NCBI GenBank assembly: GCA_009776955.1
Contig: WRMW01000001.1
Location: forward strand, 248,001 to 312,000
Direction: 5' to 3'
From: Clostridiales bacterium
Lineage (GTDB): Bacteria > Bacillota > Clostridia > Peptostreptococcales > Anaerovoracaceae
DNA: 64,000 bases
Position numbers and translations under genes: made by a program. Shown piece after piece: positions 26,311 through 35,676 of the stretch (position 1 is its first letter; every line of letters starts with the position of its first letter). The notes beneath the pieces were generated by a model, which worked only from the letters and a program-made list of their open reading frames with translations, had not been told where the DNA came from and made no database searches.

Positions 26311-26802
26311 TCAGTTTCCATCAATCCTGGAAACGCCATTCCCCGAACCGTCCCCTGCACCGTTCGCCGACAGCCACTCCATCAGCATCACCACGGCCGC
26401 CTGCCGATCCACATCCCCGCGTGCTTTTGCTTCGCGTATCCTGGCACGGCTCATGCCGACCTCGGCCATGGACTGCTCCGCAGCGACCGTCGTATATCTT
26501 TCGTCGTAAAGTTCCACCCTTACATCGCCCATGGCGTTGCTCGCCAGTTTGTTTTCCAGCTTATGCGCGAACGCACGAACCTTGCCTGTCTGAACGCTGT
26601 CGTCGCCGGACAGGTTCAGGGGCAGGCCGACAACGACACAAGAGCAGCCATTCTCACCAATTATTTCCAAAATTTTCCGGGTATCATCCTTTATATTGGT
26701 GCGAAAGAGCGTAGGCAGCCCCCTCGCCGTGATTCCAAGCTTGTCGCTGATTGCGATGCCGATGCGTTTGTCCCCGACATCCAAAGCCAGTATGCGTCCC
26801 AC
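26311..26802 (-). CDS. ruvX: Putative pre-16S rRNA nuclease / Holliday junction resolvase RuvX (YqgF)
   Basis: 163 residues of the YqgF/RuvX RNase-H-like fold: ILALDVGDKRIGIAISD with the first catalytic Asp, CVVVGLPLNLSG, and VELYDERYTTVAAEQ with the second acidic pair. The last Asp is in RGDVDRQAAVVMLMEWL. Relatives process the 5' end of 16S rRNA and have been proposed to resolve Holliday junctions. A short Gly/Ser-rich tail follows. It is the third gene of alaS-ireB-ruvX, 10 bases after ireB. Confidence 0.95.
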   Translation of the reverse strand: MGRILALDVGDKRIGIAISDKLGITARGLPTLFRTNIKDDTRKILEIIGENGCSCVVVGLPLNLSGDDSVQTGKVRAFAHKLENKLASNAMGDVRVELYDERYTTVAAEQSMAEVGMSRARIREAKARGDVDRQAAVVMLMEWLSANGAGDGSGNGVSRIDGN

Positions 26803-26812
26803 AACGGTCGAC

Positions 26813-27064
26813 TTACTTGTCCAAATACTTCTTCAGCAGCTCCTCCACCAGGTCGTCGCGCTCGATATGCCGTATCAGGTTCCGCGCATTGTTGTGCCCC
26901 GTGATATAGGACGGGTCGCCCGACAGGATATACCCGACCATCTGGTCTATCGCGTTGTAGCCCTTCTCGTCAAGTGCGTCGTATACGGCCTTCAGGATGT
27001 CGTAGGTCGTTTTCTGCTCGCCCCTGTCGGAGCCGTCGTATACTACAGTGTTACGGTTTTCCAT
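26813..27064 (-). CDS. ireB: IreB-family regulatory phosphoprotein
   Basis: 83 residues from ATG 27064, after a strong AAGGAGGTG. The conserved core includes [37 protein letters not shown] and [17 protein letters not shown], diagnostic of the former DUF965 family. In enterococci IreB is a substrate of the PASTA kinase IreK and affects cephalosporin tolerance. Its placement between alaS and ruvX is conserved in Bacillota. A longer upstream frame to 27097 is rejected because of the ribosome-binding site. Confidence 0.95.
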   Translation of the reverse strand: MENRNTVVYDGSDRGEQKTTYDILKAVYDALDEKGYNAIDQMVGYILSGDPSYITGHNNARNLIRHIERDDLVEELLKKYLDK

Positions 27065-27226
27065 CGCGCACCTCCTTCCTGCATGAAAACAGCACAATCA
27101 GGTAATTTTATCAGGTTATGGCTTATAGTACAAGTTCCCGTATGTTTTTTTTGGTTAATTTCTCGCTAATTTTTCGCTGATTTCCGCAAAATCACCAAAA
27201 AGTCGCATTTGCGACAATAACAACAA

Positions 27227-29992
27227 TCAAGTCATGCCGCCCATATACTCCGTTGCTGCTTTGAGAATAGCGGGTATCTTTTCGGGGTCTTTTGTTCCCG
27301 CTTGGGCCATGTCCGCTTTGCCGCCGCCGCCACCGCCGCCTGCCGCCGCAAGCTCCTTGACGAGATTGCCTGCGTGGATGCCCTTGTCGAGCAAGTCATC
27401 CGTCACAGAGGTGATGATGGTCACCTTGCTCTCGGCCGTTGATATAAGGACGTTCACAAGGCCGCCTGAGGCCGTTTTCAGGTCATCCGAGAGCGTACGC
27501 AGCCCGTCCGCGTCCATATCGTCGAAAACGCCCGTCACAAGCCGCGAGCCGCCGAAATCCTGCGCCTTCTCAATCAATTCTGCCGCGATATCGCCTGCCT
27601 GAGCCTTTTTCGCCGCTTTAAGCGCACGTTTCGCCTCGCGCATATCCTCAAGCATGGCGGAGATTCGGTCAACCAAGGTGTCCTCCTGCGCCTCGAACAG
27701 CTTCGACAGCACCTTCAGTATGTTTTCCGCCCTCATAAGCGGTGTGAGCAGGTTCGAGCCTGTGATGGCCTCTATACGTCGTGTCCCAGAGCCCACAGAG
27801 GTCTCGGAGGCTATCTTGAAGCCCCCTATCTCGCCCGTGTTCATGACATGCGTGCCGCCGCAAAGCTCCGCGCTATAGCCTCCTATCTCGACCAAACGCA
27901 CCTTGTCACCGTATTTTTCGTCGAAAAACGCCAACGCCCCCCGTGCTTTCGCCTCGTCAAGGGTGGTCTCGCTCGTCGCGACCGGCAAGAACCTGTCGAT
28001 GGCTTCGTTCACAGCCCGCTCTACCTCGTGAAGCTTGCTTGCGCTAAGCCCCTCAAAATGCGCGAAGTCGAATCTCAGCACATTTGCGTCCACGCTAGAG
28101 CCTGCTTGCCGCACATGGGTTCCGAGCGCCTGTATCAAGGCCTTGTGCAATAGGTGTGTGGCGGTGTGGTTTCGTGCCGTCTTGTTTCGCACCGCCCTGT
28201 CGATGTTTGGCACAAGCCGGTCGCCGACCCGTATTCGCCCGCTTTTCACTTCAATATTGTGGACGAATATGGATCCGTTCTGCCCTGCTCGTGCCACGGA
28301 ATTGACCTCCGCGAAAACGCCTGCGCCCGCTGAAATCCCAGTGTCTGCGCCCCCTGCACCGTCATCGACCCCCCGCAGCTCACCTATATCCGATGCCTGG
28401 CCACCGCCCTCCGCATAGAAAGGCGTCCTGTCCAGGACCACCGCCCCGCTCTCCCCTTCTCCAATTTCTTCCACTGATTTCCCGTCTACGATAATTAGGT
28501 TTACCGTAACATTTTCCGGTAAACCAGTCCCCTTAAAATCTTCCAATACGTTCAGATTTTCCCTGTTTCCCAAAAACTCCTCTCGCTCCCAAAACCTCCC
28601 ATACCCATAAAACTCGGTCGCGGCCAACCCCCGAAACACCTCATCATCATCGCCCCAACCTTCGTCGCCCGCGCCCATCTTCTGCGACCGCCGCGATTTC
28701 TCCTGTTGCGCTTTCAACGCCGCCGCAAACCCTTCCTCGTCGACCCCGATGCCGAAGTCCGACAGCACCTCCCGCGTCAATTCAGGGTTCATCCCATACG
28801 TATCGTACAGCGTGAACACATTCTCGCCAGGCAGCATCGCCCCCTGCATCCCTTTCAGCTTCTTAACATGCCCCGCAAGCAGCTCAAGCCCCTGGTCTAT
28901 CGTCGCCGCAAACCGCTCCTCCTCCAGCTTTATCATCTTCTTGATATAGTCCCGCTGCTCCGCTATTTCCGTATACTCATGTCCAGAGACCTCTATCACC
29001 TTGTCTGCCAATTCATGCAAAAACATATCCGTGATGCCTAGCTTCCTCGCATGCACCACAGCCCGCCGCAGCAGCCGCCGCAGCACATACCCCCTGTTCT
29101 CATTAGACGGCGCCACCCCATCCCCTATCAAAAACACCACCGAACGTATATGGTCCGTCACCACCCGTATGCTCACATCCGTGTCCGACGAACCCCCCTC
29201 GTACGCCACCCCCGACACCCGGCACACTTCGTCCAAAATCACCCGTATAGTATCCACATCGAATATCGAGTCCGTCCCCTGCATAATGCAAGCAAGCCGC
29301 TCAAGCCCAAGCCCCGTGTCTATGTTCTTCTGCGCCAAAGGAGTATAATTCCCCTCCTCGTCCCGGCTGAACTGCGTAAACACATGGTTCCAGAACTCCA
29401 CATAGCGGTCGCACTCGCACCCCGGCTTGCAATCCTCCGAGTCGCACCCGTACCTCTCGCCCCGGTCAAAATACACCTCCGAGCACGGCCCGCACGGCCC
29501 TAGCCCTATCTCCCAAAAATTCTCCGACTTTCCGAGCCGCACCACACGCTCTGGGTCGATCCCCACATCGTTCACCCAGATATCATACGCCTCGTCGTCG
29601 TCCTCGTAGATGCTCGCCCACAGCCTGTCAACCGGCATCCCCAGCACATCGAGCAAAAACTCCCAGCCCCACACCAAGCTCTCCCGCTTGAAATAATCCC
29701 CAAACGAAAAACTCCCCATCATTTCAAAAAACGTCCCATGCCGCGCCGTATGCCCCACATGGTCCAAATCCCCCGTCCGAATGCACTTCTGGCACGTCGT
29801 CATCCGCACCGCCGGCGGCTCCTGCGCCCCCGAAAAATACGGCTTCAGCGGCGCCATCCCCGAATTTATCAGCAAAAGCGACCGGTCGCCCCCCTCCGGC
29901 ACCAGCGAAAAACTATGCCGCGCAAAGTGCCCCCGCTCCTCATAAAACTCCCGAAACATCCGCCGCAGCTCATTCAATCCAATGCTCTTCAT
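27227..29992 (-). CDS. alaS: Alanyl-tRNA synthetase
   Basis: 921 residues, full length for a bacterial AlaRS (usually about 870-880) plus small inserts. The catalytic domain shows NSGMAPLKPYF, CQKCIRTGDLDHVGHTARH, GSFSFGDYFK and NIDTGLGLERL. A Cys-rich loop (CDSEDCKPGCECD) sits before VEFWN. The editing domain has HNHTATHLLHKAL and ELCGGTHVMNTGEIG, and the C-Ala domain ends GGGGGGGKADMAQAG. A Gly/Ala-rich insert of about 18 residues follows ASDIGELRG in the editing-domain barrel. It is expressed from a promoter at 30043-30071 and leads the alaS-ireB-ruvX cluster. Confidence 0.97.
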   Translation of the reverse strand: MKSIGLNELRRMFREFYEERGHFARHSFSLVPEGGDRSLLLINSGMAPLKPYFSGAQEPPAVRMTTCQKCIRTGDLDHVGHTARHGTFFEMMGSFSFGDYFKRESLVWGWEFLLDVLGMPVDRLWASIYEDDDEAYDIWVNDVGIDPERVVRLGKSENFWEIGLGPCGPCSEVYFDRGERYGCDSEDCKPGCECDRYVEFWNHVFTQFSRDEEGNYTPLAQKNIDTGLGLERLACIMQGTDSIFDVDTIRVILDEVCRVSGVAYEGGSSDTDVSIRVVTDHIRSVVFLIGDGVAPSNENRGYVLRRLLRRAVVHARKLGITDMFLHELADKVIEVSGHEYTEIAEQRDYIKKMIKLEEERFAATIDQGLELLAGHVKKLKGMQGAMLPGENVFTLYDTYGMNPELTREVLSDFGIGVDEEGFAAALKAQQEKSRRSQKMGAGDEGWGDDDEVFRGLAATEFYGYGRFWEREEFLGNRENLNVLEDFKGTGLPENVTVNLIIVDGKSVEEIGEGESGAVVLDRTPFYAEGGGQASDIGELRGVDDGAGGADTGISAGAGVFAEVNSVARAGQNGSIFVHNIEVKSGRIRVGDRLVPNIDRAVRNKTARNHTATHLLHKALIQALGTHVRQAGSSVDANVLRFDFAHFEGLSASKLHEVERAVNEAIDRFLPVATSETTLDEAKARGALAFFDEKYGDKVRLVEIGGYSAELCGGTHVMNTGEIGGFKIASETSVGSGTRRIEAITGSNLLTPLMRAENILKVLSKLFEAQEDTLVDRISAMLEDMREAKRALKAAKKAQAGDIAAELIEKAQDFGGSRLVTGVFDDMDADGLRTLSDDLKTASGGLVNVLISTAESKVTIITSVTDDLLDKGIHAGNLVKELAAAGGGGGGGKADMAQAGTKDPEKIPAILKAATEYMGGMT

Positions 29993-30042
29993 ATCCTGCC
30001 CTTCTCACTCACACCATTATTTCAATAATTCCAATAATAACA

Positions 30043-30071
30043 ATAATATTCGCATTGCGTCACACTTGCAA
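30043..30071 (-). promoter_or_regulatory. Candidate alaS promoter
   Basis: On the minus strand, TTGCAA (30071-30066), a 17-bp spacer and TATTAT (30048-30043), about 50 bases before the alaS start. I found no T-box antiterminator sequence in the leader. Confidence 0.5.
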
Positions 30072-30231
30072 TGCTTAGTATATTTTACACTTTTCAGAGC
30101 CCCTTGGCAAAGCCCAGCCGCCACTCTAGCTAAAAGCGGCACCGGCTACGCCCGTGCCGCATCACCCATCCCCAACATTCCGTTTGCGCCATCGCCACAT
30201 ATCACGCCGTCCCGACGAGCTGAATCCCCCC

Positions 30232-30549
30232 CTACCTCTTGAACCTGCCCTCCGTATTGGCATATACAGCGGCAAACACGCAAAGCCCCAAAACAACAGC
30301 TAGATAGATCCAGACATACCACATTGCAATGTCCTCGATCACAAAAAGCGCCGTCAGGACGCCTATGGGCGTAAGTATCTTGCCAATAAACCTGCTCAAC
30401 GCGGCAGCGTCGTACCCTGCCCTCTTTTCCTTGGGCATCGTGTTGAACCCCGCTATCATCCACGAGCCTCGGCCTGTAAGCATCACAACCCCCAAAACCG
30501 TAAGAGCCACGCTCACCGCAATTATCACAAAAATATCCAATCCTGACAC
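30232..30549 (-). CDS. DUF3784 small membrane protein
   Basis: 105 residues. GTG 30549 is placed 6 bases after TAGGAGGTG; the earlier GTG at 30558 is part of that site. Three hydrophobic segments, with VVMLTGRGSWMIAGFNTMP and KEKRAGYDAAALSRFIGKI between the first two, match the DUF3784 pattern (the IAGYNT-type motif). The function is unknown. It lies downstream of a CPBP protease and an XRE regulator on the same strand. Confidence 0.8.
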   Translation of the reverse strand: MSGLDIFVIIAVSVALTVLGVVMLTGRGSWMIAGFNTMPKEKRAGYDAAALSRFIGKILTPIGVLTALFVIEDIAMWYVWIYLAVVLGLCVFAAVYANTEGRFKR

Positions 30550-30660
30550 TTGATCCACCTCCTAAATACACTCCACAAAACTAAACTTCGCACCCCGCAA
30601 CACAAACACTATTCTTCAATTTCCCCGCACCACACCATTATACAACAACGCACTCAATCT

Positions 30661-30679
30661 CCCACCTCAAACATTCCCC
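30661..30679. repeat. 19-bp direct repeat, left copy
   Basis: CCCACCTCAAACATTCCCC is identical to 31541-31559 and the two copies bracket the CPBP gene. The right copy includes the last codons and stop of the XRE gene, so the left copy may be a relic of duplication or insertion. Confidence 0.55.
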
Positions 30680-30748
30680 GCTATTCTATCCCGCCCTACT
30701 CCTACAATCTCGCTCCAATCCGCACCGTACAACTCCCCTCCGCATCGT

Positions 30749-31477
30749 TCAAGCAAGCAACAGCCCTGAAACTGCGATTATATTATTCACGCAATGCGTT
30801 ATCATCAATATCCGCACATCTTTGAGTATCAGATATCCCACCGCATATATCGCTCCGAACACCAAAAACGTTGAATTTTCAGCAATTGAGAAGTTCACCG
30901 TATGAATAAACGCGAACAGGCACGATGACGCCGCCACATACAGCACAGGGTTTTTCAGCAGATTTCTCCCCGCCATCCTGAATGCGATCTCCTCCCAGAC
31001 AGGAGCGCAGATGACCATGGAAATTACTACGCCTAGCGGAAACACTGCCGCATATTGCTCCGCCACCCATTCGGAAGGCGGGACTGGCGCATTCGCCATT
31101 ATGCTTTCCAGCCAAGCCGGGTCTTGCGCGTTCGCCATAAAGCCGCCGAGCGTAACTCCGTCAGCCGTCAGGACAAGCAGCAACACGCCGAAAACCATCA
31201 TGACAATATACGAAACCGCAAAGAACGCGATGGTCTTGAGGACGTCTTTCAGCGCAAACTTCCTTGCAAAAACTTCTTTTAGCTCCTTTCTGGCCAGAAA
31301 TACCACAGCCGCTGTAAGCGCCAAGTCCAGCCCCGCCGTCAAAACCACGGTGGCTGTAGTGATTTCTACGTTGGTCGGTATTATGATTCTCCAAATCAGA
31401 ACCAACATACCCAAAGCCAGTATCGTGCCCCATCTCGCATTGTCCCCAAGCCCTCGTTTTGCCATGTTTTCATTCAT
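30749..31477 (-). CDS. CPBP-family intramembrane metalloprotease
   Basis: 242 residues, about seven membrane segments. The glutamyl intramembrane protease motifs are present in order: PVWEEIAFRMAGRNLL (EExxxR), LFAFIHTVNF (FxxxH) and LMITHCVNNIIA (final His). Such proteins include CAAX-type proteases and bacteriocin self-immunity proteins. It is followed by DUF3784 and preceded by an XRE regulator. A 19-bp direct repeat flanks it, which may mark acquisition. Confidence 0.85.
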   Translation of the reverse strand: MNENMAKRGLGDNARWGTILALGMLVLIWRIIIPTNVEITTATVVLTAGLDLALTAAVVFLARKELKEVFARKFALKDVLKTIAFFAVSYIVMMVFGVLLLVLTADGVTLGGFMANAQDPAWLESIMANAPVPPSEWVAEQYAAVFPLGVVISMVICAPVWEEIAFRMAGRNLLKNPVLYVAASSCLFAFIHTVNFSIAENSTFLVFGAIYAVGYLILKDVRILMITHCVNNIIAVSGLLLA

Positions 31478-31540
31478 AAAACATTCACCTCAAATATTAT
31501 TCGCTGCCTTATTCCTATCATCCTAATTCCATCCCCGCCC

Positions 31541-31559
31541 CCCACCTCAAACATTCCCC
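31541..31559. repeat. 19-bp direct repeat, right copy
   Basis: Identical to 30661-30679. It covers the 3' end of the XRE gene, including its stop codon (complement of 31547-31549). Confidence 0.55.
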
Positions 31560-32707
31560 CTCAACTTCTCAACCAAGCTCCTAAACCTTGGCTCGTCCTT
31601 CAAAACATCAAACAACGCATTCCCCGCCACCGCATCAGCCATGCTCTCCCTTATCGTCCTCTCGTCGCGCGGCAGCTCCGCCACCCCGAAAGTAGCCCTA
31701 TCCATCACACCGTCCACACCGTCCAGCAAATCAAAGAATCCGTCCGCCCGCACCATCTTCAGCGGATAGATATCGCCCGTCGCGATATCCGTGTATTCCT
31801 CAAGCACGCACAGCGCCTTTTCCCGCTCCCCCATTGCCCCCACCGTCCCCATCGCCAGATACCCCTGCGCGGCGGCCAGATAGAACGGCAAGATAGCCGT
31901 CGGCGCAAGCGCCTTGAGTTCGAACGTCTGGATCAGCTCCATCGCTCGCCTGCATATCTCCCCAAACCGCTCCGCATCGTCGGCATATACGGAAAGATAC
32001 GCCGGCAAAGACTCAAAAATCCCCAGAATATTGCCGCAGATGCTACGCTGCAGCTCCATCTTCGCTTCCACGGCCTTCCCTGTCATTAGATAAGCCTGCG
32101 AGAGCAGCACATCATTGGACGGCGGCACGTTCACCCCCGCCAACAACTCTATCACTTCGTTTGGCCTGCCGAGCATCAGCTCGCAAACCGCCTCAAGGTG
32201 CAACGCGTACCTTTTCAGATCCGTATCGTCGCTCTGCTCCTTCACCCGCTCAAAAAGCCCTTTAGCCTCCGCAATCACGGCAGCCCTCTGCGCATCGCCC
32301 GCAGAGTCACCCGCAACATCGCCTGCAGCCTTATGGCTGTAGTTGACGTAAAGCACGCCCAACCGAAACAGCAGCAGAAAGCACGAAAAATACTTCTTGG
32401 CGACCTCGCGGCAGCGATCCATCACCTCGTCAAAGGGCTTCGCGGCAAACTCTTCCGCCAGATCCCTGTACAAATCGCCGATATCCCCGCCCGTCATCTG
32501 CGGCGCATACCCCATCAGCTCGTCCAGGCTGATATTGAAATACGCCGCAAGCTGCGGCAGGAACACGATGTCGGGATAGCTCTGCCCGTTCTCCCACTTC
32601 GACACGGATGACTTCGAAACGCCGACAAAGCTCGCCAGCTCGTCCTGCGTAACCCCCTTCTCCCGCCTCTTGTCCACAATAACCCTCGCAATATTGATCC
32701 CGTTCAT
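31547..32707 (-). CDS. XRE-family regulator with helical C-terminal domain
   Basis: 386 residues. The N-terminal Cro/C1 HTH reads KRREKGVTQDELASFVGVSK then SSVSKWENGQSYPDI (about 13-45). The remaining 310 residues are helical and TPR-like (repeats such as AKGLFERVKEQSDDTDLKRY and VLLSQAYLMTGKAVEAKMEL), a layout used by peptide-responsive or sensor-type regulators. It probably controls the downstream CPBP/DUF3784 genes or the divergent amino-acid transporter; no operator can be assigned with confidence. Confidence 0.85.
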   Translation of the reverse strand: MNGINIARVIVDKRREKGVTQDELASFVGVSKSSVSKWENGQSYPDIVFLPQLAAYFNISLDELMGYAPQMTGGDIGDLYRDLAEEFAAKPFDEVMDRCREVAKKYFSCFLLLFRLGVLYVNYSHKAAGDVAGDSAGDAQRAAVIAEAKGLFERVKEQSDDTDLKRYALHLEAVCELMLGRPNEVIELLAGVNVPPSNDVLLSQAYLMTGKAVEAKMELQRSICGNILGIFESLPAYLSVYADDAERFGEICRRAMELIQTFELKALAPTAILPFYLAAAQGYLAMGTVGAMGEREKALCVLEEYTDIATGDIYPLKMVRADGFFDLLDGVDGVMDRATFGVAELPRDERTIRESMADAVAGNALFDVLKDEPRFRSLVEKLRGNV

Positions 32708-32911
32708 CTCAACACCTCGCTTCGCGCATTACACGCATAATATATAACGATTCAACTCCTAGCTTTCCGCAATACCCGCACAATCTCGCACAATATATAA
32801 CAATTATAAATGTTGGGACAATGGACTCAAAGGGGTTCGTAGTGGATTTGCGCCAGAAAAATCAACCCACGGGAAACTGCGCGGGAAAGATGCCGCTCCT
32901 AAAATTTTTGA

Positions 32912-32941
32912 TTGGCAAGACTCCCGCATACATTGTATAAT
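32912..32941 (+). promoter_or_regulatory. Promoter of the amino-acid ABC transporter operon
   Basis: TTGGCA (32912-32917), 18-bp spacer, perfect TATAAT (32936-32941), about 48 bases before the start codon at 32989. Confidence 0.6.
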
Positions 32942-32988
32942 ATCTCTCTATTGATTGAATGCTTTACAGTGGAATTGGAGGAAAAACA

Positions 32989-33831
32989 ATGCGTACAAAG
33001 ACAATGAAAAGAATCGCCATCGTGATCGCAGCCATGCTTATGGCAGCCATGCTCGCAGCCTGCACCAGCGGCGGCGGTGGCGGAAGCAGCTCCGCAGGCG
33101 ACAGCGACAAGGACTATATCATGGGCAAAGGCAGCATCACCATAGGCATGACCATATTCGAGCCCATGAACTATTGGGACGAAGGCACCGGCAACCTGAT
33201 AGGCTTCGACACCGAGTTCGCCGAAGAACTTTGCTCAAGGCTTGGCATCGACCCGATATTCGAAGAAATCAACTGGGACACCAAGGAGATCGAGCTTGCG
33301 GCAAAGAGCATCGACGCCATATGGAACGGCTTCACCGTCACCGAGGAACGCCGCGAAAACGTGCTGTTCTCGGACCCCTATGTCCGCAACATGCAGGTCG
33401 TGGTTATCCGCGAGGCCGACAAGGACATCAAGACCGACATAACCAGCCTCGCCAACTCGATTATCGCCGCTGAGAAAAGCAGCGCCGGCGCGGACGCAAT
33501 CATGGCCCACCCGATCCAGGGCGGCGCAGGCTTAGTGGAAGTGGGCAAGCAGACCGACGCCCTTATGGAAGTCAAGGCAGGCACCGCAGATGCCGCCGTC
33601 CTCGACTACACGCTCGCCCGGGCCATGATCGGCCCCGGCACAAGCTACGACGACTTGATGATGATGGAGGACAGCGCGCTCCAGATCGAGGACTACGCCA
33701 TAGGCTTCCGCCTCGGTAGCGACTTTGTGGCCGAGGTCAACAGGGTCATGGCGGAAATGATAGCGGACGGCACCCTCGGCGCCATCGCCCAGAAATACGA
33801 CCTCTACGACTCCCTGATCGCAAACCAGTAA
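32989..33831 (+). CDS. Polar amino-acid ABC transporter, substrate-binding lipoprotein
   Basis: 280 residues, ATG 32989 after GGAGG. Lipoprotein signal ending MLAAC, a Gly/Ser linker, then a family-3 solute-binding domain. Recognisable blocks are ITIGMTIFEPMNYWDEGTGN, GFDTEFAEELCSRLGIDP, IWNGFTVTEERRENVLFSDP and the closing GTLGAIAQKYDLYD. It captures a polar amino acid outside the membrane and hands it to the permease encoded next. The ligand (e.g. glutamine, cystine or a basic amino acid) cannot be told from sequence alone. First gene of a three-gene operon. Confidence 0.92.
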   Translation: MRTKTMKRIAIVIAAMLMAAMLAACTSGGGGGSSSAGDSDKDYIMGKGSITIGMTIFEPMNYWDEGTGNLIGFDTEFAEELCSRLGIDPIFEEINWDTKEIELAAKSIDAIWNGFTVTEERRENVLFSDPYVRNMQVVVIREADKDIKTDITSLANSIIAAEKSSAGADAIMAHPIQGGAGLVEVGKQTDALMEVKAGTADAAVLDYTLARAMIGPGTSYDDLMMMEDSALQIEDYAIGFRLGSDFVAEVNRVMAEMIADGTLGAIAQKYDLYDSLIANQ

Positions 33832-33904
33832 GGAACAACGAAGCCAAAACCGTACACAATCAACAATTGTGCAACAATCGTGATATTATGGAGAATAGAC
33901 ACAG

Positions 33905-34555
33905 GTGAGTTTCGTTGATGTCACATTGAGGCTGCTCGAAGGCTTCTCGCTCACCTGTGTCATTTTTATTGTGACGCTTATCTTCGCCTTACCCTTGGGG
34001 CTGGCCATATCGTTTGCGTCCATGAGCCGGTACAAAGCGGTCCGCGCCATATCCAAGACATTCGTGTGGATGATACGCTCCACCCCGCTTATGCTCCAGG
34101 TCATTGTGGTCTTTTACGGGCCAGGCCTTATCTGGGGGCCAGGATTCTTCTTCGAGCGGATGACCGCCGTGCTGATAGCTTTCATCATCAACTACGCGGC
34201 GTACTTCTCGGAGATATACAGGGGCGGCATACAGAGCATATCCGTCGGCCAGTACGAGGCAGGCCACGTTCTCGGCATGACAAACCGGCAGATATTTATG
34301 AGGGTCGTGCTGCTCCAGGTCGTCAAGCGCATACTCGCCCCCATGAGCAACGAGGTCATCACCCTCGTGAAGGACACCTCGCTCGCCCGCATCATCGCCG
34401 TCAAGGAGCTCATCATGATGTCGCAGGAGTATATCTCCGCCCACGCCCTTATCTGGCCGCTGTTCTACAGCGCCGTGTTCTACATGATATTCTGCGGCGG
34501 CCTCACCCTGCTCTTCGGCGCCGCCGAAAAGAAGCTGTCGTATTTCCGCTCGTGA
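33905..34555 (+). CDS. Polar amino-acid ABC transporter permease
   Basis: 216 residues from GTG 33905 (GGAG about 10 bases ahead). The His/Glu/Gln permease family signature is present: SMSRYKAVRAISKTFVWMIR with STPLMLQV, then AYFSEIYRGGIQSISVGQYE and AGHVLGMTNRQIF (the ATPase-coupling EAA loop). It contains about five membrane segments and would form a homodimer. It sits between the binding protein and the ATPase genes. Confidence 0.92.
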   Translation: MSFVDVTLRLLEGFSLTCVIFIVTLIFALPLGLAISFASMSRYKAVRAISKTFVWMIRSTPLMLQVIVVFYGPGLIWGPGFFFERMTAVLIAFIINYAAYFSEIYRGGIQSISVGQYEAGHVLGMTNRQIFMRVVLLQVVKRILAPMSNEVITLVKDTSLARIIAVKELIMMSQEYISAHALIWPLFYSAVFYMIFCGGLTLLFGAAEKKLSYFRS

Positions 34556-34631
34556 CCGCATAATAATAGTGTTGTGCGATAATAATATATAATAATTTGC
34601 AATGTGTGCAATATAGTGTAATGGAGAGAGA

Positions 34632-35411
34632 ATGCCGATACTGAGAGCCGAAAATCTGTACAAGAGCTTCAGCAACGTAAATGTGCTGAAAGGCGTGGGT
34701 TTCACGCTTGACCGCGGCCGCGTCCTCTCGATGATAGGCTCGTCGGGGAGCGGCAAGACCACCCTGCTCCGCTGCCTGAACTTTTTGGAAACGCCCGACA
34801 GGGGCCGCATAATAGTCGATGAAGAAGTGCTTTTCGACGCTGCGGACCCCGCCACCCACCGCGAGGCCGACAAACGCAAAAAACGCCTGCACTTCGGACT
34901 TGTATTCCAGAATTTCAACCTCTTTCCGCAATACACCGCGCTCAAAAACGTCATGCTCGCAAAAGAGCTTCTGGCAAAAGAGCAGCCGGACTACCGCGAA
35001 AACAAAGCCCAGATACAAAAATCCATTATTGAGGAAGCCTCCGCGCTGCTCGACCAAGTCGGCCTCTCGGACAAGTTCAAGAACTACCCCCACGAACTGT
35101 CCGGCGGCCAGCAGCAGCGCGTAGCCATAGCCCGAGCCCTCGCCCTGCACCCGGACATCCTCTGCTTCGACGAACCCACCAGCTCCCTCGACCCAGAGAT
35201 ATCCGGCGATGTGCTGCTCGCCATACAAGACCTCGCAAAACGAAACCTGACCATGATTATAGTCACGCACGAAATGGGCTTCGCAAGGGAGGTGTCGGAC
35301 CATGTCATCTTCCTCGACGGCGGGCTTATCGCCGAGGAAGGCCTGCCCGAAGCCGTGTTCGGTGCCCCAAAGAGCGAGCGGCTGAAGTCTTTCTTGGGTG
35401 CCGTCCTATGA
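34632..35411 (+). CDS. Polar amino-acid ABC transporter ATP-binding protein
   Basis: 259 residues, ATG 34632 after GGAGAGAG. Walker A GSSGSGKTTLL, Q-loop in FGLVFQNFNLFP, signature HELSGGQQQRVAIARALA, Walker B ILCFDEPTSSLDPE and switch His in IIVTHEMGFARE. It energises the permease encoded just upstream. The insert between the Q-loop and signature (AKELLAKEQPDYRENKAQI) is slightly longer than in GlnQ. Confidence 0.94.
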   Translation: MPILRAENLYKSFSNVNVLKGVGFTLDRGRVLSMIGSSGSGKTTLLRCLNFLETPDRGRIIVDEEVLFDAADPATHREADKRKKRLHFGLVFQNFNLFPQYTALKNVMLAKELLAKEQPDYRENKAQIQKSIIEEASALLDQVGLSDKFKNYPHELSGGQQQRVAIARALALHPDILCFDEPTSSLDPEISGDVLLAIQDLAKRNLTMIIVTHEMGFAREVSDHVIFLDGGLIAEEGLPEAVFGAPKSERLKSFLGAVL

Positions 35412-35523
35412 AATGCTTGTCTTTTTTACGGATTTCGTTGACACATACTGTGCCTTTAATGTTATAATTCGCATTGGTTGTTTGAACACCCCATTGGATA
35501 TGGGAAAGGAGGAAGCCATTGTT

Positions 35524-35670
35524 ATGGAAAATATCTCAATAGCCCTTTCAGTAATCGGAATAGTATTTGTCGTGCTTGTTGTCTTATTTATCGCCGTCAA
35601 GGTCTTTTCGCTTGTCGTAGGTAAGGTTGAAAGCACGGTAAGCACAGCAGCAAACACAACGGAGGGATAG
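35524..35670 (+). CDS. OadG-like single-pass membrane subunit
   Basis: 48 residues from ATG 35524, about 10 bases after AAAGGAGG. One membrane helix (VIGIVFVVLVVLFIAVKVFS) and a short Ser/Thr-rich tail. Its position 6 bases before an OadB gene and its shape match the gamma (OadG/MmdD-like) subunit of Na+-translocating decarboxylases, which stabilises the complex. A close relative is encoded alone at 39880. Confidence 0.7.
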   Translation: MENISIALSVIGIVFVVLVVLFIAVKVFSLVVGKVESTVSTAANTTEG

Positions 35671-35676
35671 AACAAT

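Noticed and set aside
34503-35303. 266-codon minus-strand frame opposite the ABC ATPase gene
   Set aside because: Shadow of a gene with intact Walker and signature motifs on the other strand.
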